DNA of 64,000 bases. Origin: Mortierella alpina. Its lineage: Eukaryota > Mortierellomycota > Mortierellomycetes > Mortierellales > Mortierellaceae. This document shows positions 1 to 17,631 of the stretch, in pieces (position 1 is the stretch's first letter; every line of letters begins with the position of its first letter). Made by a program: the position numbers and the translations under genes. The notes below the pieces were generated by a model. It was not told the origin of the DNA and made no database searches. It saw nothing but the letters and a program-made list of their open reading frames with translations. Location of the stretch: contig JANATF010000012.1 of the NCBI GenBank assembly GCA_029449245.1, forward strand, positions 124,001-188,000. The letters are read 5' to 3'.

Positions 1-2841
1 GTTTGGCAATCACCTCTGCTATCTCCTCCATGTGCTGTGGGGTGCCGAATCTGCACACAATATCGAGCCACTCATTGACCTGGATCTGCCAACTAGCCAC
101 CAAGAATGCAGAGTCTGTTGCGCTCTCTAGCTGGCCATCCCATGAAGCCGTAACCAAAGTGCTATCCTCCAAGAGTCGGCTCAGGCGAGAGGTCTTCATG
201 GTGAAGTTCACCAAGCCCCTGCATCTTTGAACCAAATCCTCATCCATCATATCTGCGGTGCAGAGCGTCAGGTGCACATGTTGTAAGACGACGCGGTTCA
301 ACGTCAGGACGACGGCGTCGCTGCGACCAGACGTACTCTTGAGGGTTTCAACAATCTTGTCCATGAGTTCAAATGACATGCTGCCGATCCAGTATTGGGT
401 CGAGACTTTGGAAAGAGCGTAGTGGAGCATGAGGGCTGGTGTGATCCTCCTGGACTGGTACTTCTCCGATGTGTATTCTTCTTTGTTATCGCAGTCCGCA
501 AAGTTTTTGAAGATCTGCTCCAGAAAGTGGTTGTACACAACCTTGAAATCCTTGTTAAGCTGCTTTTCCTGGTTCGCCGTGACTCGGAGGCCCTTCAAAA
601 ACTGGATGAAGATGATCACCACGAACTCTGCTGATCGAATGCCATCGCCATCATCCGAACGGTCCTTTGATTTTCCAGAGTTGAGTTTCCGCTTCTTTTT
701 ATGGCTCGCATCCTGGATAGGTGCTAATCCCTCAAGTCCCAAGCCGCTGTCCAAGGTCATGAGTTCGGTAACGAAAATGTCCAAGATAGTTGGTGCCTGT
801 GGTAGAGGGAGATAACTCCTGATATTTGGGGGAATGCTAAAAAAAAAATAGAGTTTTAAAGTGACAAAAGCCAAGTAATGTTGTTAGGCAACAATTGTAG
901 GGGAAATATCTGTGTTATGTCCCAACATGAAGCATGATGTATAGTCATCAAAAAACTTACAGGTCCAAAAATGTCTTGGAAAAAAGGGGACTTGACTGAA
1001 GCAACTCGGGTTGGGTGAAGAAATCGCGTAAAGATGAAAGGAAGGATGTCAAGAAGGTCTTGAGATCGCTCGATTTTCCATAGATGACCAACAGCGTCTT
1101 TGCCAGTTCAAGAGCAGCATCCCTGGCTTCAAGGAACGGAGAGAGCAAAATGGGCCAGAGACTGTCCAGATGGGGCTTTAGTAGCCGATCGTCCAATTGC
1201 GCCAGAACAACGATCCCTGCCAAGGATATGCATTGCAACCGCCCATTCTCTAGCGTTTTAGCCGTTGTCAGACACGAATATATGCTGCCGAACGACGAGT
1301 TCATAAACACATACTGATCCGCTGCTTCGTTGTTGCTGGGCTGATAGATGTTGAGATCCAGGATCGTCGACAGCAAAGAGTTGAGGGATTCCATGATATC
1401 GCACAGTTGGCCGATTGAGGCCTCGGAAGGCTGTTCTGTAAGCTGTGGCAACTGTTTCTTTGCCAGGACGTAAATGATTTTGAAGAATGAGAACTCTGTC
1501 TCTCGTGCGCTATCCAGTCCTCGATCGAAGCCGCTGCTTGCCAAGTGGCGCTGCTTCCTGCGGGTCTCATCGACGAAGTAGCAAAGGAGGACAGGGAGAG
1601 CATCCAGCACTAGATGCAGCGTAGAGTTAGGTACTTTCCGAGGTTAATGTCTGCGTCGTGACGCCCACACCTGTCTTGAGCCGCAAAAAACAAAAAACTA
1701 ACCTGCTGTTGCGTACTCTGATTTCGCAAGAGTGGCGATCTGTTCGAAGAGCTGCTTCTGATAGCTCTGCAGTGATTTTTCATCACCCACCACATATCCA
1801 GCCGTGTATTCCTGCAGATGCTCTTGGTGAAAGAGTCCAGTTCTCAATATAGCACCAATCGCATCCTGACATTCGTTCCTAGAGAGATATTCCGGGGCCA
1901 GGCGGATGGCGACACGTGCTCGGACAAGGGGTTCGAAGAGTTTTCCTGCAACGAGACCAAACACCTTTTTCTGGTTGGGCTGAATAATGACAAGTCGCTT
2001 GAAGCGGTCCAGAACGACGTGCGCGATCTGCAGCACAATCTCCTGTTTCTTAAGATCTATACCTGAGCCATCCTGTACCATCGCAATGAGTGCCTCCAAG
2101 ATCGCCTGTACAAGCGGGGTATATTGCTCCAGAGTTGGCTGGAACCATTCCGTCATGGTCGGACTCGACAAAAGGTCAAAGCAGACAAAGGCCGATTCCA
2201 AAACCAAACTGGAGGGCTGTTCCAGATCTGATTCCTTTGGTGAAGATGATGCTGGGGATTTGGATTTCTTGCTGGACTTTGAGGTGATGGGCGTTGGTGC
2301 GGGGGAGCTATGTGGTGAGAGTCTTTGGACAAGGGCCGTGAACATGGGAATGACAGGCACCCGGAGTAGGACCCCTGGGGCTTGACTGTTGGCAAGTTCG
2401 GGTCCAGACATTGAGCGATCTGTCTGATGCCGGAGACTGACAAATCCGTTTTTGTTGTACCCCTTCCTGCTTTGAGTAATACTCCTAAGCATGTCCAAGA
2501 ACAGGTCCCAGTATTCCTGATCGAGTAGCGTGTTTCTAGAGCAGTAAAAAAAAGTTGGTACGAGATGCTGTTAGATACTGCTGGTGCCTCAAGTCTTTGA
2601 GGAAGAGTGCGATGTACAAGGTGTCTCCTTACGGCGAAGTGTCCTTTGAATTCTTTGAAGGAGTCGATGCTTTGACGAGGACGTTGCAGAGCCACTCGAG
2701 CAAGAACTCTTGCTTGTGAGGAAGGACCACGTCCGCTCGGCGCCATGCCTCCTTGGCCAGTCGAATCTTTTCTGTGTGAGATGTCTGGGCACCCTTGAGG
2801 GCCTTTGCGAACGCCTCGGATGAGGTGAGATACTCCTCCAT
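1..2841 (-). CDS. URB2: Urb2/Npa2-like nucleolar pre-60S ribosome biogenesis protein, N-terminal part (partial)
   Basis: Spliced CDS running off the left edge; exons 2841-2633, 2535-1703, 1609-961 and 836-1, about 842 codons visible. Start chosen at the first ATG (MEEYLTSS). The N-terminus resembles the start of URB2 from memory: a basic helix followed by a pattern like EAWRRADVVLPHKQEFLLEW, which in human URB2 is a similar 'lpnKeqvLLdW' segment. The rest is helical, HEAT-like sequence with an acidic/Ser-rich insert near 2220-2310 and a KKKRKL basic patch near 680-700 that could be a nuclear signal. Urb2 acts with Npa1/Urb1 in early 60S assembly in the nucleolus. Introns are 62-126 nt with GT-AG ends and the frame is kept through all three. 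The C-terminal Urb2/Npa2 domain lies outside the window, so the family call rests on the N-terminus. Confidence 0.65.
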
Positions 2842-3426
2842 TGGGTGGAATGGAGCAGGAAGAGGAAGAGAGAAAGACTGTGTGTTGAAGAGGCAATGAC
2901 GGTGTGACAGACAGGACCTACAGCCTCACTTCACTCGCCTCAGTCGTTCACATAGTTGTCTTTTTCATGTGGCTTGTGTGTACATCTTCGTCGCCACCAA
3001 AAAAACAGACTATCTGTGACTTGCGGGACATTTACCCTTCTCTACAAGAGATTTCTGTTCTCGTTGAGTCCCGTTTGTAGAACATCCAGTGTCTCCATGG
3101 GATAGACGTCGGTGCGGTCGCATCCCTTGTGTTATCTGGCTGAGCAGTTGCTACATTTCCTCCGAACAGTGTCACTCCTGAGAGACGGAAAGTGTTTGTC
3201 TCTCGCGTTGTATCGTCCTGTTTGGTGGCTGTTCAAAAGATGCGAAGCCACCGAACCGCGCCTTCAGATATCGCAAGTGCTCATGTTTGACTTCAGGTTG
3301 ATCAGTTGATGAACCGCACCTCCCTGTCCCTCCTGTCCTCGTCAACTGCATCAGCTCCACCGTCCTCCGTCGTTGCGCTTCCGTTTCTCTGCCCTCTCCT
3401 CTAGTGAAAAACACCCACACACTATA
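2842..3426. promoter_or_regulatory. Bidirectional intergenic region between URB2 and the PHD-JmjC gene
   Basis: This 585-bp gap separates two divergent start codons, so it should hold both promoters and 5' leaders. It is C/T-rich with no convincing coding frame; no TATA box is evident near either start. No RNA gene was recognised. Confidence 0.5.
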
Positions 3427-6400
3427 ATGACTGATGTAAGAGCTGTTCATGCGCTCAGCCTTGACACGCAAAAAAAAGTAAACAACTTCCCTCACACTGT
3501 CTGCTTCCAACTTTTACACACATCTCCCGATGACTTCTAGGACATTGAAATTTGCCGTCTCTGCCCCAAGAACAAGCCAGAGACTGGAACGTGGATCTGC
3601 TGCGATGTTTGCGAGACCTGGTACCATGCCCGATGCCTAAAGATGTCTATTGAGGAATTCGAGTCCATTGACAGTTACCACTGCGCCCAGTGCGCACCCA
3701 AGGCTGGCCCGAGCACCTGTAAGATGCCACTTCCTCGGCAAATCTAGTATTTGTTCTTCTCTCTTTTTTTACTCACTCCCTTCGAGACACCCCGAGATAA
3801 CCCATTGTCTTCTTTATCATAATCATAACACTGACTGTAGTGCTTCGCAAGTCGTCGCGCAAGCAGGGAAAAATCAACTATGCAGACCTTGTGAATGGGA
3901 TTGTGAGTCATCAGAGCAAGTGGAGGGTGCTACTGGATTCGCACCAATTCCTGATAGACAAGTTTGAGCGGCTACAGGGCAAGGACGTGACAATGGATTG
4001 GATGCGGGCAACTGGTTTCAAGGCACCCGTCATAGTGAAAGGAGACCAAACGAATTCAAACGGCAGCGGCAGCGGCAGAAATAAGAAGAGGAACGGTGCA
4101 GACGGGAACAAGGAGGCACGCACAGGAGCAGCTGCGGAAGGAGAAGCAGGAGAAGGGCTCGAAATGAAGATGCCACCAAAGACACTGACCGTGGACGATG
4201 TGCGTGACGCCGTCGGCGAAGATACGGCAGTCGAGGTGATTGATGTAGCAACCCAGTCAGAGTTGCCGGACTGGAATATGGGCCTGTGGGCTGACTACTT
4301 CAAGACAGAGCCCAAGGAGAGGGTCTACAACGTTATCAGCCTGGAGATATCAGGAACTCCGCTCGCCGACAAAGTCCAGAGGCCTAGAGTTGTCAGGTAG
4401 CTCCTTGCCTACGACGTGTCGGTGCGCACTCATATGCAAGGCTTCCATTTTTGGAGTATGAACTAAATCCTTTTGTTTGTCGCGCTATAGAGAACTAGAT
4501 TGGATCGATAACTTTTGGCCCAAAGAGCTACGAGCAATGGAATTTCCCAAAGTCCAGCTTTACTGTCTTATGAGTGTCAAGGACTCGTTCACGGACTTGT
4601 AAGTGCATCGTTGTTTGCTATAGCTCTCGACATATAACCGAAGACTCTATAAATGTCTGTAACGTCGTCATACTAATCGCTTACTATTTCCGCTTTTGAT
4701 GTAGCCACATCGACTTTGCTGGATCGTCTGTAGGTGGCTCGGAATGACTGTTGACATCTTTTCCATAATAGTGGGAAGGCGGGCTGTGAGAGAATATTCA
4801 CCCGTTGCTCACTGTGTATTATATATAGGTATTCTATCATATCCTCTCGGGAAGCAAGACGTTCTACTTTGTCGAGCCCACTTCAACCCATCTGAGAAAA
4901 TATGCAAAGTGGTCTTCCTCCGCTGACCAGTCAACAACGTTCTTTGGCGACGAGGTCTCGGGAAAATGCACCAAGGTCGAGCTTCAGCAAGGGGATACCA
5001 TGTATGCTTTTTTTTTTCCGCTTCCTTCATTCCAAACAGAGCTATGCTTGCTGTGAGTTTTCTGAACCGGAGCTGAATCTCGACTCCCCCATTTCTCCTC
5101 ATTCTTTGTGATAGGTTGATTCCCGCGGGCTGGATCCATGCGGTCTACACACCGTCTTCCTCCGTTGTTATTGGAGGCAACTTTATCCACTCTCTCCACA
5201 TCCCGATGCAGTATCGCGTTGCAGACATCGAGATCGAGACAAATGTCCCACCCAAATTTCGCTTCCCATACTTTGAGAAACTAAATTGGTTTGTCGCTCT
5301 TGGAAGTTTGGAGCGCGGTCAAGGTATGCGCATGATTTTTCAAAAATGCACCAGATATTTCTTTTTTTTTCCACAAATTTTACAACGTCCTTGTCTTCTA
5401 AACATCTCTTTGGCGCTTTTTTTTTCCTCCATAAAATAGAGTATCTCTCAACTCTATCAACTATCGAACTCAAGGGCTTACTGGCGTTAACGACCCGCTT
5501 GTACAATCGACAACGCAGCCTCAAACGCGACCCTAATTCCTCTAAAGAGGAGCGGCACATGATCCGCGCCAGCATCCCTCCAGAGGCCTCGAATTTCTCC
5601 AACGGTGGCTCTCTAGGTTTGCTCCGACAGCTTAACTGGTCTGTTTACTCTATTCTGGAGTCTGCCCAAGAACAAGTGGATGCGGACTTGCGACTCTTAT
5701 CTGAGGAAGAGGAGGCAGTGAAGAAGGTCAAATTGAACGCTGGCAAGGTCCCAAATTCGACTGCAGCTGCACCGCCAAAGATCAAACTGAGGATCAAACT
5801 CAGCTCCACGCCCTCCTCCACCCACTCTGGAGACGAAGAGTCGTCATCGACCACGGGAGATAGCGAGCAGCAGGTTCCGACGCTACCCAGCCCAGTGGAC
5901 CGTTCTGCATCCACCATGGCACCACCCGAGTCGAAATCCTCACCAACCACCAAGTTGAAGTTCAAGATCCCCATCTTGGCGTCCGCCACCGCTTCCAAGA
6001 AAGAAGCTAGCCGCTCAAAGAAAGATCGCCGAGTGGACAGTGCCCTTGAGGAAAACGATCTTGGCGACAGCGATATGGAGGGTGGACTGGAACCGACGAC
6101 GGACGATGACGAATGGACTGATTTCCAGAACCAGATCGACGAAGGCTTTGGGGAAGGTAAGGACGAGGATGACGACGAGAGCCTAGATGACGGACAGCTG
6201 CTGGATTCATCCGATTCAGAGTACGACGAAGGTTGGTCCTCTACTCCAAAGCGGGCCCGGTCCCGAAAGGGCCGCAATAATGGTGCCAGCGCAGGCACCG
6301 GTGTCAGCACTAGCACCGGCACCAGCACCTCAAGATCTGGATCGCTTTCGTCTGTCCCCATCGCTCCCAGCGTAATCATTGCCTCCAAACCCAGGATGAA

Positions 6401-6689
6401 ACGGTCCTCGACCGAGACTGTGTTTTTTGGCGATGTGGAAGATCATTTCGAAGGTCCGCCTTTGAAGAAGGAGAGAACTGCTCATGAGAATGAGGAGACT
6501 GGTGACGAGGACGATGGAAAAGTTGTCTTGGGCCTTGGCAAGAAGCGCAAAGCAGCCCTACCAGCGGCACTGATGTCCAGCACGTCGTCATTGTCGTCGA
6601 CCTCATCGTCTTCGGGAAAGAAGAGGCCTGCTACGGCGGGACTCACTGCCAAGGATCGCATCAAGAGCCTGCTCATGAAGCGGCGATGA
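3427..6689 (+). CDS. JHD1: PHD-finger JmjC histone lysine demethylase (KDM2/KDM7, JHD1 type)
   Basis: Eight exons (3427-3435, 3541-3718, 3841-4396, 4491-4598, 4705-4729, 4829-5001, 5115-5323, 5440-6689) give 835 aa. The first exon is only 9 nt (Met-Thr-Asp). Residues 8-54 form a PHD zinc finger (CxxC...CCDVC...WYHARC...HCAQC). The JmjC core follows: the Fe(II) ligands are H285 and D287 in FHIDFAG and H358 in [11 protein letters not shown], with a VFYHILSG strand after the first pair. This PHD-then-JmjC order and the [13 protein letters not shown] segment match the KDM2/KDM7/JHD1 family, nuclear 2-oxoglutarate dioxygenases removing methyl groups from histone H3 lysines (K36 in JHD1; substrate here is inferred). 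The C-terminal half is Ser/acidic, low complexity, with basic KKDRR- and GKKRKA-type signals. No CXXC or F-box domain is seen, unlike animal KDM2. Confidence 0.9.
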
Positions 6690-6804
6690 AACTCTGGTCC
6701 ATTGGAGTCAACAAATGCGCTCAATCCTTGCTAAAATTCGGACCACATAGTCTAAAAATTGGCTCTGAAAAACTGTATATATCTCATAAACCCCTTCGAT
6801 GTAC

Positions 6805-6810
6805 TTTATT
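6805..6810 (-). terminator. Candidate AATAAA poly(A) signal for the WOPR gene
   Basis: A perfect AATAAA on the minus strand lies about 80 nt beyond the stop codon at 6893. It falls in the 203-bp convergent gap with the JmjC gene. Confidence 0.4.
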
Positions 6811-6892
6811 TGCTATTGTCTTGCCGTACGTTGCTGAGAAGGACGCAAAGGAGAGTGAGAGAAAGGAATGCCTGCCACGTTGTGCAAACAGG

Positions 6893-9800
6893 CTATGTCA
6901 GGGTGGGTGAATAAAGCAGCTCCGTGTCATCAGAGCGCGTTCCGTCGGTCAGCTCACTCCCACTAGACATATCGTCATCATCCAAGGCCACCATCGCTCT
7001 CGCCAACCGCTCTCTCTCCAGTCGATCCTCCAGAAACTCCTGTTGCTCCAGGGCGCCATTAAGGTGAGCATTTTCTGACGCGGATGATTCATGCGCGGAC
7101 GATCGCGGCCGCAAGTCAATCAACCCCGGGAACATGTCCTGTGCGGCGTCCTCATGTCGACGCAAAGCCCATGGCTGGTTCTCGTCTGAAAACCGATCTG
7201 AGCGCCGATCCTGCCTCGCCTCGCTGGAGGGGTCCGATGGCAGCTGAGAAAATTGCGAGAATCGTGAGTGCTGCGGGTGCAGCAGGTATTCTACCTTGCC
7301 CAAACTTTCATCTGCGCTAACATCCAAATCATCCGCAGATCTTGCGCTCTCATCCGTAGCACAGGGGTACATAGCCGAAAGCGTTTCGGGAGTGAGCTGA
7401 GGAATCTGAGACGACGAGATTGTAGCCTCCAGATCAGGTTGAGTTGAAGTGACCAAGGATTGGTCGCGTGTATCTGGGGAGTAAAAGTTGGTCTCGACGC
7501 CTCCACCTAAAGATTCCTGATCAAATACATATCCCAGGTTCACGCCGCTGCAGCAGCTGAATTCACCCTGCTGATAGATCTCAACTGGGTCGCTCGGATA
7601 ATTGTCACTTGCTGGAGGCTGTGTATTATTTTTACTGTCCTCGGAGTCTGTCGAGGTTGGATGGACAGAGCTATCTTGAGTCGAGGTACACGATGGTTGA
7701 CGGCTCACGCCAGCGATCTCTCCCGAGCATGTAGTAAGTGCTGGTTGCGAGGTTGGAACAGAGCTGGGCGCGCCGGGGATTCGCGGGCGATCCAATGACG
7801 CCGAAGGTCTAGCTGGGAATAGGTAATTCGATGGCGACATGTACCGCCGTTGCTGAGCTCTTGACTCTGATACTGTGTCAGCTGCACCAGTGAATGAGGT
7901 CGAAGAGTCATAAGCCAAGCCTGACGATGTTGGCGAAGAGCTGGGCATCTGCACATATGCGGGTGCTGTACTATAAGAGCATGCACCAGAGTTAGGGCTT
8001 GACCCAAACCAGGGTTGGAGTTGATTCCAGTTAGCTCGATACTCCATGGGCGCCTCCGATGCCTGCGCCGAAGCATGGTCACCTTGCAAGGCAAGTCCAT
8101 GTGGTTGACAGCCTGCCAAACTCGCTGCACGTTGGAGTGATGTTTCAGACCCCAAAGAAGAGTGTGCTATCATATCAGATGAGGAAGGAGCACGCGAGAA
8201 GAATGTCAGTACAGTCGATTATACACACGGTTGCGCCACTATGAACGCCTGCAAGATGTACGATATACCTTCAAAAGGACCCTTCATGCTCTGGACATAA
8301 TCTGTCCTGCCTAATAGATGCATAGTTCGATGGCCGGATTCTGGCCGGACGTTTGAGAATGGCTGCGCGGGATAGTTGAACTGCGACTGCATCTGACTGT
8401 CCAGCCCCATGTGTTGCGGGGGTTGCTGTAGCGGCTGTTGAAGGAGATATGGCTGAAGTTCACGCTCGATTGAAATGTGCTGAGAGCTTATGCCTAGCGA
8501 CAGGGGCCTCCCATGACTATGATGCTGTCCTTGATACATCGTTGGTGTGGGTGATGGCGACCAAGATGGAATGGCTGTTGTTGAAGCGGTCGGGTTGACC
8601 GAGCCGGACAGGTGTTGCTGAAGATCAGATGGCTGCTCGAATGGTGTTCCATAGTGCGCCATGCTCATGGCTGATGGCAGTGCATAACTGGACGGCTGAG
8701 CCGACGCAGGCTGCGTTACGTTTGATCGCACAGAATTCTCAGAGGATGACCTTGAAGAGTCGTCCGATGCCAGAGGTCCTCTCCACTCTGCTTGGCTCAG
8801 CAATGGGGAGATCGGTGGATAAGGCGTCGAGGGAGATGCGGCCGAATGTAAGGGCCTCACTTCAGTCTCTGATTGGTACAGGGTCTTATGCGAGAGCTGA
8901 TTCTCTGAAAGCGCTGACGTGAGGATCATTGCTGCCGAGGTCACTGCTGAATCCTCTACTTCGTCGCGCTCGTACATAGGACTTAGCGGTGTTTTTGACT
9001 CTGAGCGCCTTTGGATGTTACTTCGCGGAGAACGCATCGTTAAAGGAGAATTTGCTGACGATGAGTTGCCGGCCGGCGAGAGTGACAGCGAACTGGATAG
9101 CGACAGACCACAGGATCGCTCGGAATGAATAGAGCTCGAGATTGTCGAAGGAGAGTATGCATTGAATGTCATCTTGGCAACAGGCGAGGGGTCATTAGTT
9201 CCAGGCGATACCTCACTGCCGATCTGCCTGGATGGCAGTATAGGGGTCGAGGTGAATTCTTCACGCTCTGAACTGACACTCTCGGTCGGCATGCGCATCC
9301 GCTCGTTGGAGAGATCTTTGAGACTAGGGGCGAAAGGCAGCCAGTCGGCAGATGCCTTAGGTCTGATGACTGGCAGGTCTCCCGAGTGCTCTGTCAGAGT
9401 TGATGGCACTGCAGGCGAATGCGAGACGCCACCACGGTCATGTTGGCGAAACTCATGAGATGGGGCGTGCATTGGTGCTCCTGCCTGATCGGCTATCCAT
9501 GCAGCTCTCCTAGCTGTTTCTTGTTCCTCATCCTCTGTCAGGATTCGTCTGTCATGAACGCCCGCGCGGTTCAATATGAAAGGGAGTAAAGCGCTGCTTG
9601 CAACCTCCACATGGCCATTGGTGTCGGCAGAAAAGGGTAGCAGCTCCCATTGTCCGTCCTTAGCCTTGACACCATGAACTTCAAGTTGACTGTCCGCTGG
9701 AGAGATTGACGCCCAGTTGTATGTGTCAAATACCAAAGTGTCTGTGGGAGGAGCAGACGCAAAAAATTCCTCGTCCTTGACAATAACACCAGGCTCATTA

Positions 9801-11216
9801 GAGATTACGCTAGTAGAGCAAAGTTTTCTTTGAGTGCTGAATTCTGCATTATCGCGATCCATTGAAGCTGCAAGTCGAGTGGAGCGCCGTAGCGAACGAG
9901 CCGAACTCCGCGTAATCCTCGAAGTGACGTGAGGGCCCTTGCGATTGCACAGTTGATTGCTGTGGCTGCGGGTCGAGTATGGATGGCTGACCGTAGTGGA
10001 GACCTTGTAAGATGTCGATATGGCAGGGAGTTGATCTGTTGGATGCTGGTGTACATATTCATCGATCATGTAATCGTTCGAGGATGCATTGCCAGAATCA
10101 TCATCTAGGCTTGACCTAGCACGCTTTCGTCGCACTTGTGGGTCGCGGGGCTCAACGATGCGTTCGCTGTTGATGTATTCATCCCAGGGATCAATCGGCA
10201 ATTGACCTGGAGACAGCGGCGTGACTCGCAAAGGGTTTCGATATTTCTGCGCCAATGCAAAGGTCTTGCTGATGGGCAGGTCCCGGAGCTGAAGGTATTC
10301 CCGGGGGCGGTGCAAACTCTTCATTGCCGCTATCAGTTAAATAAAAGAGAATGGTGCCCAATGGTCAGAGAAATATCAAGTGAGAGAGGTTGAAGGCAGC
10401 ACGATGTCAAGAAAACCTACCTCCTGGTCTTTCATAGACCACGAGATGCTGTGCTCCTGCTAGCTTGAATCCAGGGGGCCGGTTAGACGCCGCACATCTG
10501 CCTGTTCGAAGGCGACTTGCAACATTGCTGCGTCTCCGAAGCTCTTCTGGCGGCAGTAGTTCGACACCCGTGACGCATAGAGTCTTCTTGACCAAACCAT
10601 CCTTCTTCAACACAAATGTGCCCTTCATGCATCCTAGCACGACCAAATTCTCCTTCTTTACCGTTTCCTTCAACATCTTGTCCTTCAAACCATTGCCGTC
10701 TTTCATGCCAGCCTTGTCCTTGGCAGTCCAGCATTTTTGGTCAGGCAGTTTCCGGTAGAGCTCTCGGTATACCAAAAAATTACCGCAGATGCGCGAGGGT
10801 GACCAGATTTTGCCATCGGTCCATCGGCAAATTCCAGACTCGTCCTCGTCAAAGACAAACACCGAGCCGGCTTCGATCAGAGACGGGTTCGGGGCAGTGG
10901 CCTGGCGGGTGCGCGTCGCGGGGCCGCTTGCGTCCTCGTCGTAGGGTTCCGACTTTACGATTCCCTCCCGTTCAGCGGCTAGCAGGCGCCGGTTGATCCT
11001 TGGCAATAGACCTTGGCGGCAAGCCTCCAAGATAATCAAGGCGTCTCGCGTGTCTTCGATGCGGCCTAAGAAGGTAAGAAGGAAGCATACTCCGAGACTT
11101 GAGTTGGTCGCACAAGTAGAATATCAAGCCTCACAAAGTATATGAAGATAGCTTGGGCGACGATATCGCATTGCTCGGACAAGAGACACGAACTTACCAT
11201 GGAATGCTTTCGCCAT
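6893..11216 (-). CDS. WOPR-domain (Gti1/Pac2/Wor1 family) transcription factor, unusually long
   Basis: Four exons (11216-11198, 11065-10421, 10329-8269, 8166-6893) give 1332 aa. The start (MAKAFHG) is on a 19-nt first exon; the splice completes the conserved 'G-R-I-E-D-T-R-D-A' entry of the WOPR box. The first WOPR half spans about residues 5-70 (IILEACRQGLLPRINRRL). The second half follows a short acidic linker (SVFVFDEDESGI-RWTDGKIWSPSR, then FLVYREL and a LVKKTLCV segment near residue 175). WOPR proteins such as Wor1, Ryp1 and Sge1 bind DNA and control morphology and effector genes in Dikarya. Known members are often 400-800 aa; here more than 1000 residues of Ser/Pro/Gln-rich disordered tail follow, with a KRARSSLDDD basic patch. 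The lineage-specific target genes cannot be inferred. The domain call is firm; a role in dimorphism is family knowledge only. Confidence 0.88.
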
Positions 11217-11370
11217 CAGAGAAACGGCGCGCTTGTTGATGGACAGCGGGGAGGAAACACGATCTCTCTACGGTGCAACGACGGCACAAAGCACACAGAG
11301 GAGGTATTGGATGCTTGGCGTTAGTAGAGCAACGAGCTGCAAGGCTGTTTGGTGCATATCCAAAAGATGG

Positions 11371-11405
11371 CGATGGTGGTGGCGGTGGCGGTGGCGGTGG
11401 CGGTG
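11371..11405. repeat. GGTGGC/GGCGGT microsatellite
   Basis: A run of GGT and GGC triplets roughly 35 nt long, just upstream of the WOPR start codon on the opposite strand. It reads as poly-Gly or poly-Ala/His in other frames, which creates spurious open frames. Confidence 0.8.
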
Positions 11406-11543
11406 AACATGGCTGCAGGAGATGGACGAGCAGCGAGGCCAAAAGAACATGCAGACACACCGAACTTGTTGCTTTTTTTGGAGGCAGGTTGCAGGAGGTA
11501 GTCGGCGGATATGAAGGACAATCAGAGTTGGTGGCAAACGAGC

Positions 11544-11642
11544 ATGTGTATGTGTCCTATGTGTATGAGTACGTGTGTGGGTACGAGTCTGAGCACGAGT
11601 ATGTATGTGAGTGTGTGTGTGCGGGTGTGTGTGTGAGTATGA
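11544..11642. repeat. TG-rich low-complexity stretch
   Basis: Imperfect alternation of TGTG, TGAG and ACGAG units over about 100 nt, giving a degenerate purine-pyrimidine alternating tract. No coding evidence. Confidence 0.6.
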
Positions 11643-12184
11643 GGATGGCCAGGCAAAGCGGGTTTGGTGGCGCTACGGAGGGCTAGGATACCAAGGACGA
11701 GGAGCAGTGCAGACGGAAAGGAGAAGAAAGATCCAAGGGAGTGGGGGACAGACGGCACATGGGATAGGATGTGTGGCGCCAGGGTGCGGCCACGGTGGCA
11801 TGCCATTGGCCCACAGGGCCTGCTTCTAAGAGGATGCATCACCCCATCCACCGTAGATCACATCGGGCATCAGATCCCCTTCGCAACACCTGGAGGCTGA
11901 TACGCGAGCACTGCCGGCAGCTGTCGCTGTCTGCGTCCACAGTCCTCACTGATCGGTGACCATCGCGCCATCAGATTCGACTGATGGACACACGTCGACG
12001 CAACATAGGTCCCAAGGAAAAGACGGCAAGAAATAGCCCGATGTTCCACACTACTCTCATCATGACAAGCATGCTACCAAAGCATTTTCTATTTTACAGG
12101 GTTAATACTTCAAGTCCAGGAGGGGTCATCATGAAGGATAATGCCACTTCTGAGCCGCACTCAACCGAAAAGAAGGGCATTGGC

Positions 12185-12350
12185 ATGGGAGGCACCGCGG
12201 ACATTCGCACTTTGAGGGCCTCTATCTTGCACTGCTGCCTTTCAGATACCAAAAGCTCGGCATCCGAGACAACGCCATACTTGGGCAAGCTTGATTCCAC
12301 TGCGCATACACATCACGGCCCTTCATCAGCATACGTAAGAACTCTTGCAT
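12185..12350 (-). repeat. Decayed copy (1) of a dispersed coding repeat
   Basis: This segment resembles 43030-43340 in sequence and orientation. On the minus strand it can be read as MLMKGRDVYAQWN and, in another frame, as PKYGVVSDAELLVSE. The second copy encodes near-identical peptides (VLMKGLDVYAQ; PKNGVVS; AELLVSE) but with frameshifts and an insertion of roughly 180 bp. Both look like pseudogenised remnants of one multicopy gene or element. I do not recognise the parent family. Confidence 0.55.
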
Positions 12351-12437
12351 GCACTAGGGCATCCTTTGTGCTCGCATAATGTCAGATGGCGATAGAAGTG
12401 TTAAAATCGATATATGTTTTTTTTTTTTGAAAAAAAC

Positions 12438-17496
<5,059 letters not shown>

Positions 17497-17631
17497 GGTG
17501 ATGTCTCCTCCCGAGCCAGAAGTGCAGTGTGGAAGGAAGAAAGAGGCGGCAAAACGAACTTTGCCACCATTTTGATTTTTTAATTTAAAAAACGCGTTCA
17601 AAAAAAACACAAACGCGCTTGTGTGACTTCT

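Larger units (their letters stand above)
11217..12437. other. Intergenic stretch: WOPR upstream region and SMC3 downstream region
   Basis: No convincing gene. It holds a GGTGGC-type microsatellite, a TG-rich stretch and a decayed coding repeat (listed separately). Several overlapping open frames of 60-140 codons on both strands are explained by these simple repeats. The part near 11217 presumably carries the WOPR promoter and 5' leader. Confidence 0.5.

Noticed and set aside
11500-11860. Several 60-140 codon open frames upstream of WOPR
   Set aside because: They translate the TG-rich and GGC-rich simple repeats and show no protein-like composition.
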